From RHLJ01 sp965222205 (GTDB lineage: Bacteria; Bacteroidota; Rhodothermia; Balneolales; Balneolaceae): a stretch of 64,000 bases of DNA. The notes under the pieces were generated by a model. That model did not search any database and was not told the DNA's origin. It saw only the letters and a program-made list of their open reading frames with translations. The DNA lies in the NCBI GenBank assembly GCA_965222205.1, contig OZ244932.1, positions 1,984,001 to 2,048,000 on the forward strand, written 5' to 3'. Both the position numbers and the translations under genes were made by a program. This document shows positions 26,013 to 36,090 of the stretch, one piece after another (the first letter of the stretch is position 1; the number at the start of each line of letters is the position of its first letter).

Positions 26013-29000
26013 ATGGCCAACAAAAACTCCACACATACTTCAGACCAACTCCGGGGGAAATTACTCGGACTCCACTCTTCTCTCCAAAGAAAAGAGCAAC
26101 AAAATGCTCTATTTGGTGGTGTGATCCTCTTTATTATATGGATCACCGCTTTGATTTTCATAGAAGAAATTTTCTACCTGACACCTTCTGTTAAAACCAC
26201 TTTACTGAGTTTACTTATTGGAGTAACCGGAATAAGCATCTGGGTGGGATTACAATCGGTAAAACAAACCTCTTTCATTGAATTTTACCGATCATTCGCC
26301 CGTTCATCTAATCTTAAAGAGCTTTCTTATGCTTTAGATTTAGAGAAATCTTCGAATGCTAATCCCAAGCTTGTTGAAGCCGCCATTTTTAAAAACCTGG
26401 AACAGGTTAACCCAAAAGCACTTGATCAGAGTCTGAATTCATTTCTTAAAAATTCAAGAATCACAAACCAACTTAGATTAAAGCGAAACATCAGTCTTGC
26501 TTCACTGATTATTTTATTGATCACTGGATTCGGATTTCAGTCGTCATCATCACGTTTAGCTCAGTTTTGGGCTGAGTATGAAAAGCCCAATCCATTTACT
26601 TTCGAAGTAAGTCCCGGGAACATCACACAGGAACAGGGAACCCCTTTTACAGCTTCCGCTACGTTTCAAGGAGCTATGCCCAAAAAAGTCACCTTAATGG
26701 TTAAAACTGCGGTTGAAGATGAATTCCGATCCAGAAATATGGATGCTTCAGGATCAAACTACTCTTCCCTCCCTTTCGATTTAAATAACAACCTGGAGTA
26801 TTACATCGAGATGGATGGCTATAAAAGCCCAACTTATAATGCCAACGTTCAACTTCGTCCGAGGTTTTCTGAGCTTGCTGTGGTTATCACCCCACCGGAA
26901 TATACTCGTCTCGACTCTACCCTACTTCGATACCCCTTTTCTTTGGTGCAGGGTTATCAGGGATCTCAAATCAGTATCTCCGGAGTAACAAATAAATCCC
27001 TTGATGAGTTTTCGGTGTTAAAAAATGAAGAGCAGGTTAATCTTCAAACAGATGATTCTTTCACTTTTAATTTCTCTTATGAACTTACAGAACCTGATAC
27101 ACTTTCTTTTACACTAGTTGATGAAAGTGGATTGAGAAATCAGAATCCGTTTCAGATCACTATCGAACCTGTTCAGGATGAATATCCTTATGTTGAACTT
27201 CTTCAGCCTTCGGATTCTTTTGAAGCAGTAGATCCATCTTCAATCGACATTCTATTTCGCCCTTCAGATGATTTTGCTCTTACCTCATCCTCGCTGAACT
27301 ACGAGCTCAGGAAAGCATTTGTTGAAGAACCTGTAACTGGTTCTCTCAAATTGGAACGACCGGGTAACGGAGTACTTCAATCCTTTTCATGGGACGTATC
27401 TGATCTGGAACTAAAACCAAAAGATGAACTCCTTTTTTGGATTGAAGTTTCTGACAACGATGGATATCAGGGATACAAAACTTCCCGGTCAGAACTAATT
27501 AGTCTTGCTGTTCCATCTTTGATTGACTATTTCGATGATTTAGGCGAACAGGAAGATGAAGTGGAAACTGGTCTTGAAGATATCTCAGAGGCTTTTGACG
27601 AGATGTCGGAACAATATGATACGTTCAAAGAGCAGTTGAAAGAAAATCCTGAGACTAACTTCGAACAGCAACGTCAGCTTCAGGAGGTACAGAACCAGCA
27701 AGAGGAAATTGAAGAGCGAATCGAAGAATTGAATGAAAAATTCGAAGAGATTAAAGAAGAGCTGAGTGAAAACAGTATGCTTTCTGAAGAAACAATGAAA
27801 GCGTATCAGGAGCTTCAGGAATTGATGGAAGAGATTGACGATCCTGCTTTTAGAGAAGCCCTTCAAAAGCTTCAGGAGCAAATGAGTGAGATGAGCCCTG
27901 AACAGCTCAGAGATGCACTTCAGGATGCTGAGTTTAACGAAGAATTGTACAAACAGCGCCTGGAGCGAACACTTGAGTTATTCAAACAATTAAAACTGAA
28001 TTCTGATCTCGAAAAGCTTGCTGAGGCTTATGATGATTTGGCCCGGCAGGAAGAAGAGATGGAAAGCCAAACTGGTGATGCTCAGGTTCAGGAAGAACAA
28101 CGCAAATCGACCCTAGAGCAAACCGAGCAGCTTAAAAAACAGATAGAAGAACTCTCTGAAAATACTACCAGCAAGACAGAAGAACCTGTTAGCGCTTATC
28201 AGGAAATGTCTCAAAAAGAATTAGAGGAAATTCAGCAAGAGTTGGAGAAGATGCTGGAAGAACTTCAAAAAGAAGGGGCTCAGCAAAACTCAGAGTCCGG
28301 TGAAAACGAAAATAGTGAGCAAGATAATTCTGAGAATCAATCCGGAGATAAGTCACAACAACAAAATCAGCAAGGTGAACAGAAGCAGAAAAACCTAAAA
28401 GAGAGTTTTCAAAAATTAGCTGAAATGACCCGGAATACAATGGAACAAATGCAACAACAGCAGATGAATGTGAATATAGCTGGGTTACAATATATTCTGT
28501 ATTCGTTACTGAACCTTTCTGTGGAACAGGAAGACCTGGTTGAATACGCAAGTTCTACAGAAAACCGGAGTCAGGCTTATATTGAATATGCCAGAGAGCA
28601 AAAGAATGTGGAAGATATATTCATCTCGTTATCCGATTCACTGTTCGCCCTGTCTAAAGACATTCCACAGTTCTCGAATCAGATAAACGAAAAGAAAGAA
28701 GAAGTTGAACGCCTGTTGACTAATTCACTGGAGCAGATGGCTGAACGGAATCAAAACCGAGCCTCTGTTGCTACGCGCCAGGCGATGGGTGGAATCAATG
28801 AAATAGCCTTTATGATTGCTAATCTGTTGGAACAACTCCAGAACTCTTCCAGCGGTGGCGGCGGTGGTGGTGGAATGAGCATGCAGCAGATGATGGAGCA
28901 AATGCAACAGATGGGTGAGAATCAGCAGCAGCTTAATCAACAGATGCAGGACCTGATTAACGACATGCAGGGTGAACGACTCACACAGGATCAAATGGAT

Positions 29001-29438
29001 CGCCTTAACCAACTTTCACGGCAACAGAATGCGATCAGGCAGCAACTTCAGGAGCTTCAAAGAAATGGTGGACTTGAAGGTGGCGATAAATTGGGTAGCG
29101 AAATTGAACGCATGATCGAGGAAATGGAAGATACCATCAACGACCTCCGTGGTGGAGCTGTAGATCCAACCTTGATTGAACGCCAGCAAAACATTCTTTC
29201 AAGGATGCTCGAAGCTGAACAAGCGTTACAGGAACGTGATGAGGAAGAAAAACGTGAAGGTACTACCGGTGAGGATACCAGGCAATCTACGACTCCCGAG
29301 CTAACACTTGAAGAACTGGAGAAACAAATCCGTAATCGCTTAAACGACCCAAATTTCACCAAGTATTCGGCAGATTACCAGCGATTGATTGAGCGCTATT
29401 TTGAGCTCCTGAAATTACTCCGGGAACGAGAGATTTAG
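26013..29438 (+). CDS. Very large membrane-anchored coiled-coil protein, DUF4175 type
   Basis: About 1141 residues from the ATG at 26013. Two hydrophobic segments near 38-80 and one near 158-178 anchor it. Residues about 190-500 have beta-rich Ig-like character with repeated D-E-x-P-Y motifs. From about 510 to the end it is highly charged and Gln/Glu-rich, predicted long coiled coil (QQREEIEERIEEL-like heptads), broken by a run of seven glycines (about residues 948-954). This matches the DUF4175 proteins of Bacteroidota/Rhodothermota, whose role is not known. A vWA/Bat-type gene lies nearby on the opposite strand, and such proteins often accompany it. Its stop is 3 nt from a convergent HAD gene. 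Confidence 0.7.
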   Translation: MANKNSTHTSDQLRGKLLGLHSSLQRKEQQNALFGGVILFIIWITALIFIEEIFYLTPSVKTTLLSLLIGVTGISIWVGLQSVKQTSFIEFYRSFARSSNLKELSYALDLEKSSNANPKLVEAAIFKNLEQVNPKALDQSLNSFLKNSRITNQLRLKRNISLASLIILLITGFGFQSSSSRLAQFWAEYEKPNPFTFEVSPGNITQEQGTPFTASATFQGAMPKKVTLMVKTAVEDEFRSRNMDASGSNYSSLPFDLNNNLEYYIEMDGYKSPTYNANVQLRPRFSELAVVITPPEYTRLDSTLLRYPFSLVQGYQGSQISISGVTNKSLDEFSVLKNEEQVNLQTDDSFTFNFSYELTEPDTLSFTLVDESGLRNQNPFQITIEPVQDEYPYVELLQPSDSFEAVDPSSIDILFRPSDDFALTSSSLNYELRKAFVEEPVTGSLKLERPGNGVLQSFSWDVSDLELKPKDELLFWIEVSDNDGYQGYKTSRSELISLAVPSLIDYFDDLGEQEDEVETGLEDISEAFDEMSEQYDTFKEQLKENPETNFEQQRQLQEVQNQQEEIEERIEELNEKFEEIKEELSENSMLSEETMKAYQELQELMEEIDDPAFREALQKLQEQMSEMSPEQLRDALQDAEFNEELYKQRLERTLELFKQLKLNSDLEKLAEAYDDLARQEEEMESQTGDAQVQEEQRKSTLEQTEQLKKQIEELSENTTSKTEEPVSAYQEMSQKELEEIQQELEKMLEELQKEGAQQNSESGENENSEQDNSENQSGDKSQQQNQQGEQKQKNLKESFQKLAEMTRNTMEQMQQQQMNVNIAGLQYILYSLLNLSVEQEDLVEYASSTENRSQAYIEYAREQKNVEDIFISLSDSLFALSKDIPQFSNQINEKKEEVERLLTNSLEQMAERNQNRASVATRQAMGGINEIAFMIANLLEQLQNSSSGGGGGGGMSMQQMMEQMQQMGENQQQLNQQMQDLINDMQGERLTQDQMDRLNQLSRQQNAIRQQLQELQRNGGLEGGDKLGSEIERMIEEMEDTINDLRGGAVDPTLIERQQNILSRMLEAEQALQERDEEEKREGTTGEDTRQSTTPELTLEELEKQIRNRLNDPNFTKYSADYQRLIERYFELLKLLREREI

Positions 29439-29441
29439 TAG

Positions 29442-30185
29442 TTAGGCTCTGTTTCTCTCTATAATTTTTTGGTAAGCCTTAACTACTCCTTTGGTAGCTC
29501 TTTCTTTAGTAACCTCAGCCACTTCTTTAGCAACCTGAGCCGCATTTGATGGAGCGAAAGGCATCCCTACAATCTTCAATCCGGGCACGTCTCCGCTTGA
29601 ATCGCCGATATAGGCAAGTTCTTCCGGTTTTAACTCGAAATGATTCGCCAGCATCTTTATTCCTTCCCCTTTGTTAGCCTTTCTGAGAATGATATTCACT
29701 GAAACTATGGTCTTATGAACTTCGAACCGTTCATAATTAGCCGAAATATACTCTTCACACTTCTCAGCCATCTCATTAATAGTTGGTGTATCCTGATGAA
29801 TGATTCCGATATCAGTGAACTTTGCAAATTCCGAAATAGCTGAATCGTATTTCTTAATGATATTCTTTTGAGTCCACGCTTTAATTTGCTGAACCTGTGC
29901 TTTTGCTTCTTCATCCAGGTCTGGAGTCCATGTAATTTTGTTTTTCTCCACATCATACATACCTCCCCCGCTTTCGAAAACAAAAGGAATTCGAATTCCT
30001 AAAATCTGAGCTTGAGCTTCTGCATACGGCATGGGTCTACCAGTACAAATGCTTAACGGTGGAATAGTGTCATCGTTTTTGCTCGCTAAATTTAACTCCC
30101 TAAGCTTGGTATAGGCTTCCCAGTCGGGAGTTATAAATGGGTCAGTTACACATCCATCCAGATCTGTAATGAATAGTTTAATCAT
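29442..30185 (-). CDS. HAD-superfamily phosphatase (Cof/sugar-phosphatase-like)
   Basis: A 247-residue cytosolic protein. HAD motif I is TDLDGCVTDP (catalytic Asp pair D7/D9), motif II lies in LSICTGRP, the Lys is in the RKANKGEGIKML segment, and motif IV is YIGDSSGDVPGL. The cap size fits the IIB (Cof/TPP/SPP) group, so a sugar phosphate or phosphoglycolate is a likely substrate. It overlaps nothing but follows the vWA gene by 6 nt, so the two are probably cotranscribed without an obvious functional link. Confidence 0.78.
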   Translation of the reverse strand: MIKLFITDLDGCVTDPFITPDWEAYTKLRELNLASKNDDTIPPLSICTGRPMPYAEAQAQILGIRIPFVFESGGGMYDVEKNKITWTPDLDEEAKAQVQQIKAWTQKNIIKKYDSAISEFAKFTDIGIIHQDTPTINEMAEKCEEYISANYERFEVHKTIVSVNIILRKANKGEGIKMLANHFELKPEELAYIGDSSGDVPGLKIVGMPFAPSNAAQVAKEVAEVTKERATKGVVKAYQKIIERNRA

Positions 30186-30191
30186 GTATAA

Positions 30192-31211
30192 TTAGTTCTT
30201 CTTTTTATAACCGGGGATCATAACTGAGCAAACAAAGCAAAGAAGTCCCAACGCTGCCATCCATTGGTACTGATTTTTGAAATCGGCATATTCCTGGCTC
30301 GAAAATTCTCCTTTTTCAAGTTCATCTACTCTAGCCAGAAAAGCATCAATGCCATCGTTCCCCCGCTCAATTTCATAGTAATTTCCATTTGCTTTAGAAG
30401 CGATTTGTCGAAGTGCATCTCTCTGTAAACTTGTCGTTACAACTTTCCCTTCCCTATCTCTTTTGTATCCAATTAACTGACCACTCTGCTGCTCATAGAG
30501 CGGGATGGTAGTTCCCTCAGTCGTTCCGATACCCAATGTATATACAGCAATTGAGTTTTGAGTTAAATCTGCCAGAGCTTCATCATAAGATTGCCCATGA
30601 TCTTCCCCATCCGATATGATAAGTAGCACTTTGGCTGCTTCAGTAGCATTCTCTTCTAATGATTGGAAAGCCGCCAATGCTGTTTCCATTGCTGATTTAA
30701 AATCTGTAGCTGAGCTTGGCATCTGTTCAGTATCAACGATCTCCAAAAATAAACGGAGAGCAGAATAGTCAAGGGTCATTGGGCTTTGGAGATACGCTTC
30801 CCCTGTAAAAACGACCAACCCAACTCTGTCTCCTTTTAAACGCTCTATTAATCTATTGATTTCGAACTTTGCTTTTTCCAGTCGGCTTGGGCGAACATCC
30901 TCAGCATTCATACTCGCAGAAAGGTCTAAGGCAATCAACATATCGATTCCACGTCTTTTTACTTCCCGTACTTCTGTTCCAATTTTTGGTCCCGCTAAAG
31001 CAACTAGTACAAACACCAATCCGGAAATAAATAACACTGTTTTTAGTACCGCCCCTGTCGACCAATAGCCTTTTCTTAACCCTTCGAAGACAGACTTATC
31101 AAAATATTTTTCCTGTACTTTTTTTATGGATTTATTCTTGAGCCATAAACCAATAATTAAAGCAGGCAACAGTAGTAAAAGCCAAAGAAAAAGTGGTTCT
31201 TCCCAGATCAT
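30192..31211 (-). CDS. vWA-domain membrane protein (BatA/BatB-like)
   Basis: A 339-residue protein with an N-terminal helix (LFLWLLLLLPALIIGLWL), a second (VLKTVLFISGLVFVLVALAG), a von Willebrand A domain with the intact MIDAS DLSASMN (D-x-S-x-S), the Thr of SATDFKSA and the Asp of ISDGEDHG, and a final C-terminal helix (MAALGLLCFVCSVMIPG). This is the BatA/BatB layout of the MoxR-linked aerotolerance (bat) operon. No moxR, DUF58, batC or batD gene is beside it in this window, so it is an isolated member or the operon is split. BatA and BatB cannot be told apart here. Confidence 0.82.
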   Translation of the reverse strand: MIWEEPLFLWLLLLLPALIIGLWLKNKSIKKVQEKYFDKSVFEGLRKGYWSTGAVLKTVLFISGLVFVLVALAGPKIGTEVREVKRRGIDMLIALDLSASMNAEDVRPSRLEKAKFEINRLIERLKGDRVGLVVFTGEAYLQSPMTLDYSALRLFLEIVDTEQMPSSATDFKSAMETALAAFQSLEENATEAAKVLLIISDGEDHGQSYDEALADLTQNSIAVYTLGIGTTEGTTIPLYEQQSGQLIGYKRDREGKVVTTSLQRDALRQIASKANGNYYEIERGNDGIDAFLARVDELEKGEFSSQEYADFKNQYQWMAALGLLCFVCSVMIPGYKKKN

Positions 31212-31280
31212 TCGGAACTTGTTTCAGGTTTCTTGTTGCAAGTTAATTCTAAAGATAAGTCCATAAAACCCTTCACTCAA

Positions 31281-32561
31281 CTACTCAATGATTACAACTT
31301 GTAAATCCATCAGGTTCTTTCCTGTTGGTCCTGTTTTTATTAGGGTGTCCATTTGTTCATGAAAGTGATAGGAATCATTATTTTGAAGGTGTTCTTCAGG
31401 ACTGATTTTCCTTTTTCGCGCATTTAATGTGGTCTTCGAATCAATAATAGCCCCGGCAGCATCCGTGGGTCCGTCAACACCATCCGTACCAATACTAAGC
31501 ATTGAAATAGAATGTTGACCTTCGATTGAAATTGCAGAAATCAGAGCCAGCTCCTGATTTCTCCCTCCTTTTCCTTCTCCTTTCACATTCACTGTACTTT
31601 CTCCATAAAAAATGAGCGCAGCAGGTTTTTCAACAGGTTCATTCATGCTCAACACAGAAATTGCTTTACTGCACATCATCTTTGCTACCTTTCGAACATC
31701 CTCATTATAAGCCTGTTCAGCAACCCACGTATTAAAACCTTCCTCTTCCAATTTATCAGCAACAGCGTTTGCGAATGAAGAAGCTTTTGAAATGACTTTT
31801 ATTACATGATTGGGGTGGTCATTAATTCCCGGTTTTGGAGTATCAGGAATATCACCACTCACCCCTTTCATAATGTGACTCCGTATCGAATGCGAAATCG
31901 AGTTCCAAATCTGATAACGCTTCAGCACCTGATAAGCATCTTCAAAGGTGGAAGAATCGCAAATAGTTGGAGCGCTCCCAATTGTTTCGGAATCATCGCC
32001 AGGGACATCAGATTCTATTAATGTAATCAAATTTGTATGATGAAGCGCCTGGGCCAACTGCCCTCCTTTAAGCATACACAAATGCTTTCTAACGATATTC
32101 ATTTCTTTGATGGGGGCTCCACAATTTAGTAACAGTTTGTATGTCTCAGCTAATTCATCAATTTCAATTCCAACCGGAGGAATACAAAGCATTGAAGAAG
32201 CTCCACCCGATAAACAGAATACTACCGTTTCCCCTACAGGTATCTTTTTTGCTAATTGCAATAGTTCGTAAGAAGCAGAAACTGAGTTTTCATCAGGGTA
32301 AGGATGAGAGCCTTTGAATATCTGCACCTCTTTAAGAGCTGCTTCCTCTCGATTTGAAATAATGATACCATCTACGATCTGCTTCTTTTTTGCCTTTATC
32401 AAATTTTGAGCGATGGAAACAGAAGCTTTACCTGCTCCTAATATCCAAACTTGATCGGTATTTAATAACTCCAGTTCGTTATCTAAATTATCTTTTAACG
32501 ACTTGACGAACCCAATTATTTTCTTCAACTTATTTTGATGCTCTTTGAATTTCTTGCTCAT
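31281..32561 (-). CDS. Glycerate 2-kinase (GckA/TtuD, MOFRL family)
   Basis: A 426-residue protein of the type-2 glycerate kinase family. The N-terminal DUF4147 domain (about 1-240) holds GAGKASVSIAQ and FCLSGGASSMLC. The C-terminal MOFRL domain holds GGRNQELALISA and GTDGVDGPTDAAGAIID. It phosphorylates D-glycerate to 2-phosphoglycerate using ATP, in the cytosol. Its ATG overlaps the stop of the exosortase partner gene in ATGA form, so it is cotranscribed with the exosortase pair. That is an unusual association, and whether it has meaning for capsule glycerol chemistry is unclear. Confidence 0.9.
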   Translation of the reverse strand: MSKKFKEHQNKLKKIIGFVKSLKDNLDNELELLNTDQVWILGAGKASVSIAQNLIKAKKKQIVDGIIISNREEAALKEVQIFKGSHPYPDENSVSASYELLQLAKKIPVGETVVFCLSGGASSMLCIPPVGIEIDELAETYKLLLNCGAPIKEMNIVRKHLCMLKGGQLAQALHHTNLITLIESDVPGDDSETIGSAPTICDSSTFEDAYQVLKRYQIWNSISHSIRSHIMKGVSGDIPDTPKPGINDHPNHVIKVISKASSFANAVADKLEEEGFNTWVAEQAYNEDVRKVAKMMCSKAISVLSMNEPVEKPAALIFYGESTVNVKGEGKGGRNQELALISAISIEGQHSISMLSIGTDGVDGPTDAAGAIIDSKTTLNARKRKISPEEHLQNNDSYHFHEQMDTLIKTGPTGKNLMDLQVVIIE

Positions 32562-33040
32562 TTTTTCAGGCTTTCTCTCTGTTGAACATAAGTTAAAGCT
32601 ACTAATCCCAAAGAACAGAGAGGTGTTAAATATCTAGAAATAAGATCAGGAATAACTATAAAATGATAAGAAATATTTATTGCTAGAAGTAAGAATAAAA
32701 AAGAAATCATCCCTCCTATAATCTGGATTCCGATCAGATAGTAGTAAGGCTTACTACCCGCATATAAAATAATTAAACCGATACAACCAAGAAGAAAGTA
32801 AAGCCCAAAAGGAATTTTATAAACCCAAAACTTGTGGATTACTTTTGCCTTTTTATAAAAAGAAAAAGAGACAGAAGATAATTCTGTGAAAAATAACCCA
32901 TTCTGGATCTCACCATACTCTTCTGGAAGTATTGTTCCTTGATGTAAGTCAAGAATTACGCCCCTAATTTCCCGAATTCCAAAAAAATAGATAAGTACAA
33001 AAGTAATTATTAAAACCCCCATTTTAAGCAGCTTGAGCAT
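32558..33040 (-). CDS. Exosortase-associated multi-pass membrane protein
   Basis: The ATG at 33040 gives 160 residues; an ATG at 33073 or GTG at 33076 would extend it and deepen the overlap with the exosortase gene. Four hydrophobic segments are seen (LIITFVLIYFFG, GLYFLLGCIGLIILYAG, IGGMISFLFLLLAI, and YLTPLCSLGLVAL). Small membrane genes overlapping an exosortase gene occur in several exosortase subtypes (such as XrtF or XrtX partners). The family is inferred from position; no catalytic residues are evident. Confidence 0.6.
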   Translation of the reverse strand: MLKLLKMGVLIITFVLIYFFGIREIRGVILDLHQGTILPEEYGEIQNGLFFTELSSVSFSFYKKAKVIHKFWVYKIPFGLYFLLGCIGLIILYAGSKPYYYLIGIQIIGGMISFLFLLLAINISYHFIVIPDLISRYLTPLCSLGLVALTYVQQRESLKK

Positions 33041-33554
33041 TCTTTGCGCTTTTAGATGTTGAAAAATTTCCATCACTAAATTTGACCCAAGTCATCCACA
33101 TAACGAAAATAACTATATAAAAAATAGTTGTTGTTGAATAGTCGTGGGTAAAATCAAAAAACTCAACCCATTCTTCCTGAGTTACTACCAACATTACAAT
33201 TCTCAGAATATTTACAACATAAATCACTCCAATTCCCAGTAAAGAAAAACTTATTCGGCTTTTCCATTCTCCCGGATAAGCGAGAATAAATCCCAAAAAT
33301 AGACCAATTGCAGAAATTCCGGTACAACCATCAACTAATTCAATTCCTGCATTCTCACCTATACCTATTATGCGATGTACTGACCATGTCTCATATCCTA
33401 TAAACTCAATTAAACCATTGCTTACTGCAACTATATTCAAAGCAAGCCATTTGTCTAAATTTCCTTCTGGCAATAGCCATAATTCATAGATGATGTACCA
33501 AAGAATAAATACAGCAAAAGCTTTTACAATAAATTTTATTATTGCGGAGTTCAT
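33024..33554 (-). CDS. Exosortase/archaeosortase-family transpeptidase
   Basis: A 176-residue polytopic membrane protein bearing the three exosortase active-site motifs in order: Cys in VDGCTGISAIG, Arg in VNILRIVML, and His in FDFTHDYST. Exosortases cleave C-terminal sorting signals and attach exported proteins to surface polysaccharide, and their genes commonly stand beside exopolysaccharide loci, as here, divergent from the Wza-like exporter 63 nt away. The short length suggests one of the compact Bacteroidota-type subfamilies. A target with an evident sorting tail was not found in this window. Confidence 0.82.
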   Translation of the reverse strand: MNSAIIKFIVKAFAVFILWYIIYELWLLPEGNLDKWLALNIVAVSNGLIEFIGYETWSVHRIIGIGENAGIELVDGCTGISAIGLFLGFILAYPGEWKSRISFSLLGIGVIYVVNILRIVMLVVTQEEWVEFFDFTHDYSTTTIFYIVIFVMWMTWVKFSDGNFSTSKSAKNAQAA

Positions 33555-33617
33555 TTAGTGCTTTAATTAATAGTTTCTTAACTTCTTAGCCTATAAAAAT
33601 TTAATCTGTAGTAATTC

Positions 33618-36086
33618 ATGAAAATCGTCTCATTAAGAGGTCAAGTTAGTATTCTCAAAATATTATTATTCTTTATAATTGTTCTTATTCCAGTTCTAAT
33701 TTCCGCTCAGGATATTGCCGGAATTGATTTTTATAATTTGAAATCGGATGATTTATCTGATCAACAAATTACTCAACTTTTCCAACGCATGGAAGCTCAG
33801 GGATTAACTGTCTCTGAAGTAGAAGTTATTGCTCGTGCCAGGGGTATGAGTCCTTCGGAAATAAATAAACTTAAATCCAGACTTTCACAAATTCAGTCTT
33901 TACGGACAGATGATCAAAATAATAGAACAGATCGAACCCGGTTAAGGTCATTAACCACACCGGTAGAAAGTAATCAAAAGCAACCAGTTGATACATTAGC
34001 ACTATTTCTGGAACAAACTAAGTCTCAGGTTTTTGGAGCTGATATTTTCACAAATAATCGAATTACATTTGAACCATCATTAAATGTACCAACTCCGAAA
34101 AAATATGTCCTAGGCTCTGGGGATGAATTAATTATTGATATATGGGGTGCAGCAGAGAATACTTATCAGCTTACAATATCCCCTGAAGGATCTATTACTA
34201 TACCAAATCTTGGACCCATATTTGTTAATGGTTTGAGTATCGAAGAAGCTTCAAATCGTTTAATTGATAAGTTATCAAGCATTTATTCTGGATTACGGGG
34301 AAATAACAAAAATACGTATGCTCAAATAACTTTAGGAAATGTAAGAAGCATTCAGGTAAGTATAATTGGTGAGGTAAATACTCCTGGCACATTTACATTA
34401 ACGTCTTTTTCCTCTGTCTTTAATGCTCTCTATGCTGCCGGTGGACCTAATGATGATGGGACATATCGCTCTATAAAGCTCATAAGAAATGGGCAGGTTT
34501 TTGAGGAAATAGATTTATATGATTTTTTAGTATCAGGAGACATCGAAAGTAATATCACATTACAGGATCAGGATATCATAAAAATTGATCCCTATTTAAA
34601 CAGAATTACTGTTGTTGGAGAAACTAAGCGAACCGGTTTTTTTGAAATTAAAGATGGGGAAACTTTTAAGGATCTTTTACGCTTTTCTGGAGGATTTAAC
34701 GAAAAAGCGTACACTAAGCGTTTAACTTTAGAGCGAAATACGGCTACTGAAAAGAGTATTATTGATATTTTTTATCCTGAAAACCAAAATACCGTTCTAA
34801 AGAATGGAGATTACATTACCATTGGAAAAATTTTAGACCGATTTGAAAACAGAGTTCAGATAGAAGGAGCTGTTTTTCGTCCCGGTGATTATCAATTAGA
34901 CAATAATCCAACTCTTTCAACACTAATTAAGAATGCAGAAGGACCATTGGGTGATGCTTATTTAGAAAGGGCAATTATATACCGAACGAGACCTGATTAC
35001 TCTATTGAAGCAATTGCTGTAAATCTAAGTGAATTGTTGAACAACCCTGAAGAAAATGATATTGACTTGGTAAAGGATGATAGAATCAAAGTATCATCTA
35101 TTTTTGACCTAAGAGAAGAGCGAACTATAAATATAAGCGGTTCTGTAATTTCACCCGATACCTATGAGTATGTTGAAAACATTACTTTAAAAGATTTAAT
35201 TCTTGAAGCGAATGGATTCACAGAAGATGCTGCTCCTTATAATATTGAGATTGCCCGAAGAATAAGAGATGACCAATCTGGGTCAATAAAAAATGTAATA
35301 TCTGAGATAATACCTGTAAATATTGAGGACGGTCTAAATTACCATTCTCAGCTAGATGAAATCATTTTGATGCCATTCGATCAGGTGTTTGTTCGTAAGT
35401 CTCCTACGTATGAAACTCAAAAAATAGTTACTATTAAGGGAGAAGTTCTTTATCCCGGAGCATACACTTTGGACACAAGAGATTTCAGGTTAGCTGATTT
35501 AATTGATAAAAGTGGTGGAGTAAGTGACTATGCTTTTGTTGAAGGAGCTTCTCTTGAAAGGGAATTTGAAATTAATCAACAAGAACTTGAACTGAACCTT
35601 GCTGATTCATTAACTGAAGAGGCAGAACAGACTGAGTCACTATCTAAGGTTGGTATTAATCTTAAAGAAGCACTCCAAAACCCTAACTCAAGTTCAAATA
35701 TTCTATTGCTTGAGGGAGATGTGATCAACATTCCCAAAAAATTGGAAACAGTTCAAGTAAGAGGAGAGGTGCTCTATCCTGTAAATGTTAGGTATAATGA
35801 TGAAAATAAATTTAAGCATTATGTGAATTCAGCTGGGGGCTATACTGACTTGGCAAATAAGAAAAGAGCTTATATTGTTTATGCAAATGGGGATGTTGAT
35901 CGGGCAAAAAGATTTCTATTTATTAAAAAATATCCAAAAGTTAAGCCTGGTTCGATTTTAATAATTCCTCCCAAAGAAGAAAAAGCACCTCTTTCTACTG
36001 CTGAACGAATAACGCTATATTCTACAATTGTTTCACTCGCTGCAATAGTGACAAATACGATTTTTCAGATAAGAAACAGTCAATAA
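33618..36086 (+). CDS. Polysaccharide export protein with multiple SLBB domains (Wza-like)
   Basis: An 822-residue protein with a signal peptide ending near LISAQ, a Poly_export domain (about 175-260; GSGDELIIDIWG, SPEGSITIPNLG) and six SLBB repeats recognisable by their starts: SIIGEVNTPG, TVVGETKRTG, QIEGAVFRPG, NISGSVISPD, TIKGEVLYPG and QVRGEVLYPV. A C-terminal hydrophobic helix (LYSTIVSLAAIVTNTIF) ends it. Wza of E. coli has far fewer SLBB domains, so this is the long Bacteroidota form. It should form the periplasmic and outer-membrane channel for capsule export with the Wzz protein. It is the only plus-strand gene of the locus and converges with the WbpE-like gene, 4 nt apart. Confidence 0.9.
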   Translation: MKIVSLRGQVSILKILLFFIIVLIPVLISAQDIAGIDFYNLKSDDLSDQQITQLFQRMEAQGLTVSEVEVIARARGMSPSEINKLKSRLSQIQSLRTDDQNNRTDRTRLRSLTTPVESNQKQPVDTLALFLEQTKSQVFGADIFTNNRITFEPSLNVPTPKKYVLGSGDELIIDIWGAAENTYQLTISPEGSITIPNLGPIFVNGLSIEEASNRLIDKLSSIYSGLRGNNKNTYAQITLGNVRSIQVSIIGEVNTPGTFTLTSFSSVFNALYAAGGPNDDGTYRSIKLIRNGQVFEEIDLYDFLVSGDIESNITLQDQDIIKIDPYLNRITVVGETKRTGFFEIKDGETFKDLLRFSGGFNEKAYTKRLTLERNTATEKSIIDIFYPENQNTVLKNGDYITIGKILDRFENRVQIEGAVFRPGDYQLDNNPTLSTLIKNAEGPLGDAYLERAIIYRTRPDYSIEAIAVNLSELLNNPEENDIDLVKDDRIKVSSIFDLREERTINISGSVISPDTYEYVENITLKDLILEANGFTEDAAPYNIEIARRIRDDQSGSIKNVISEIIPVNIEDGLNYHSQLDEIILMPFDQVFVRKSPTYETQKIVTIKGEVLYPGAYTLDTRDFRLADLIDKSGGVSDYAFVEGASLEREFEINQQELELNLADSLTEEAEQTESLSKVGINLKEALQNPNSSSNILLLEGDVINIPKKLETVQVRGEVLYPVNVRYNDENKFKHYVNSAGGYTDLANKKRAYIVYANGDVDRAKRFLFIKKYPKVKPGSILIIPPKEEKAPLSTAERITLYSTIVSLAAIVTNTIFQIRNSQ

Positions 36087-36090
36087 AACT

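Noticed and set aside
28851..28874. Frameshift or sequencing artefact at the GGTGGCGG run in the DUF4175 gene
   Set aside because: The frame continues for over 180 codons with the same Gln/Glu-rich coiled-coil character; it encodes a glycine hinge.
27585..29362. Minus-strand open frames within the DUF4175 gene (e.g. 27585-27881, 28189-28551, 28725-29012, 29057-29362)
   Set aside because: They are antisense shadows of the Gln/Glu-rich repeats, giving Leu- or Ser-rich low-complexity products without gene character.
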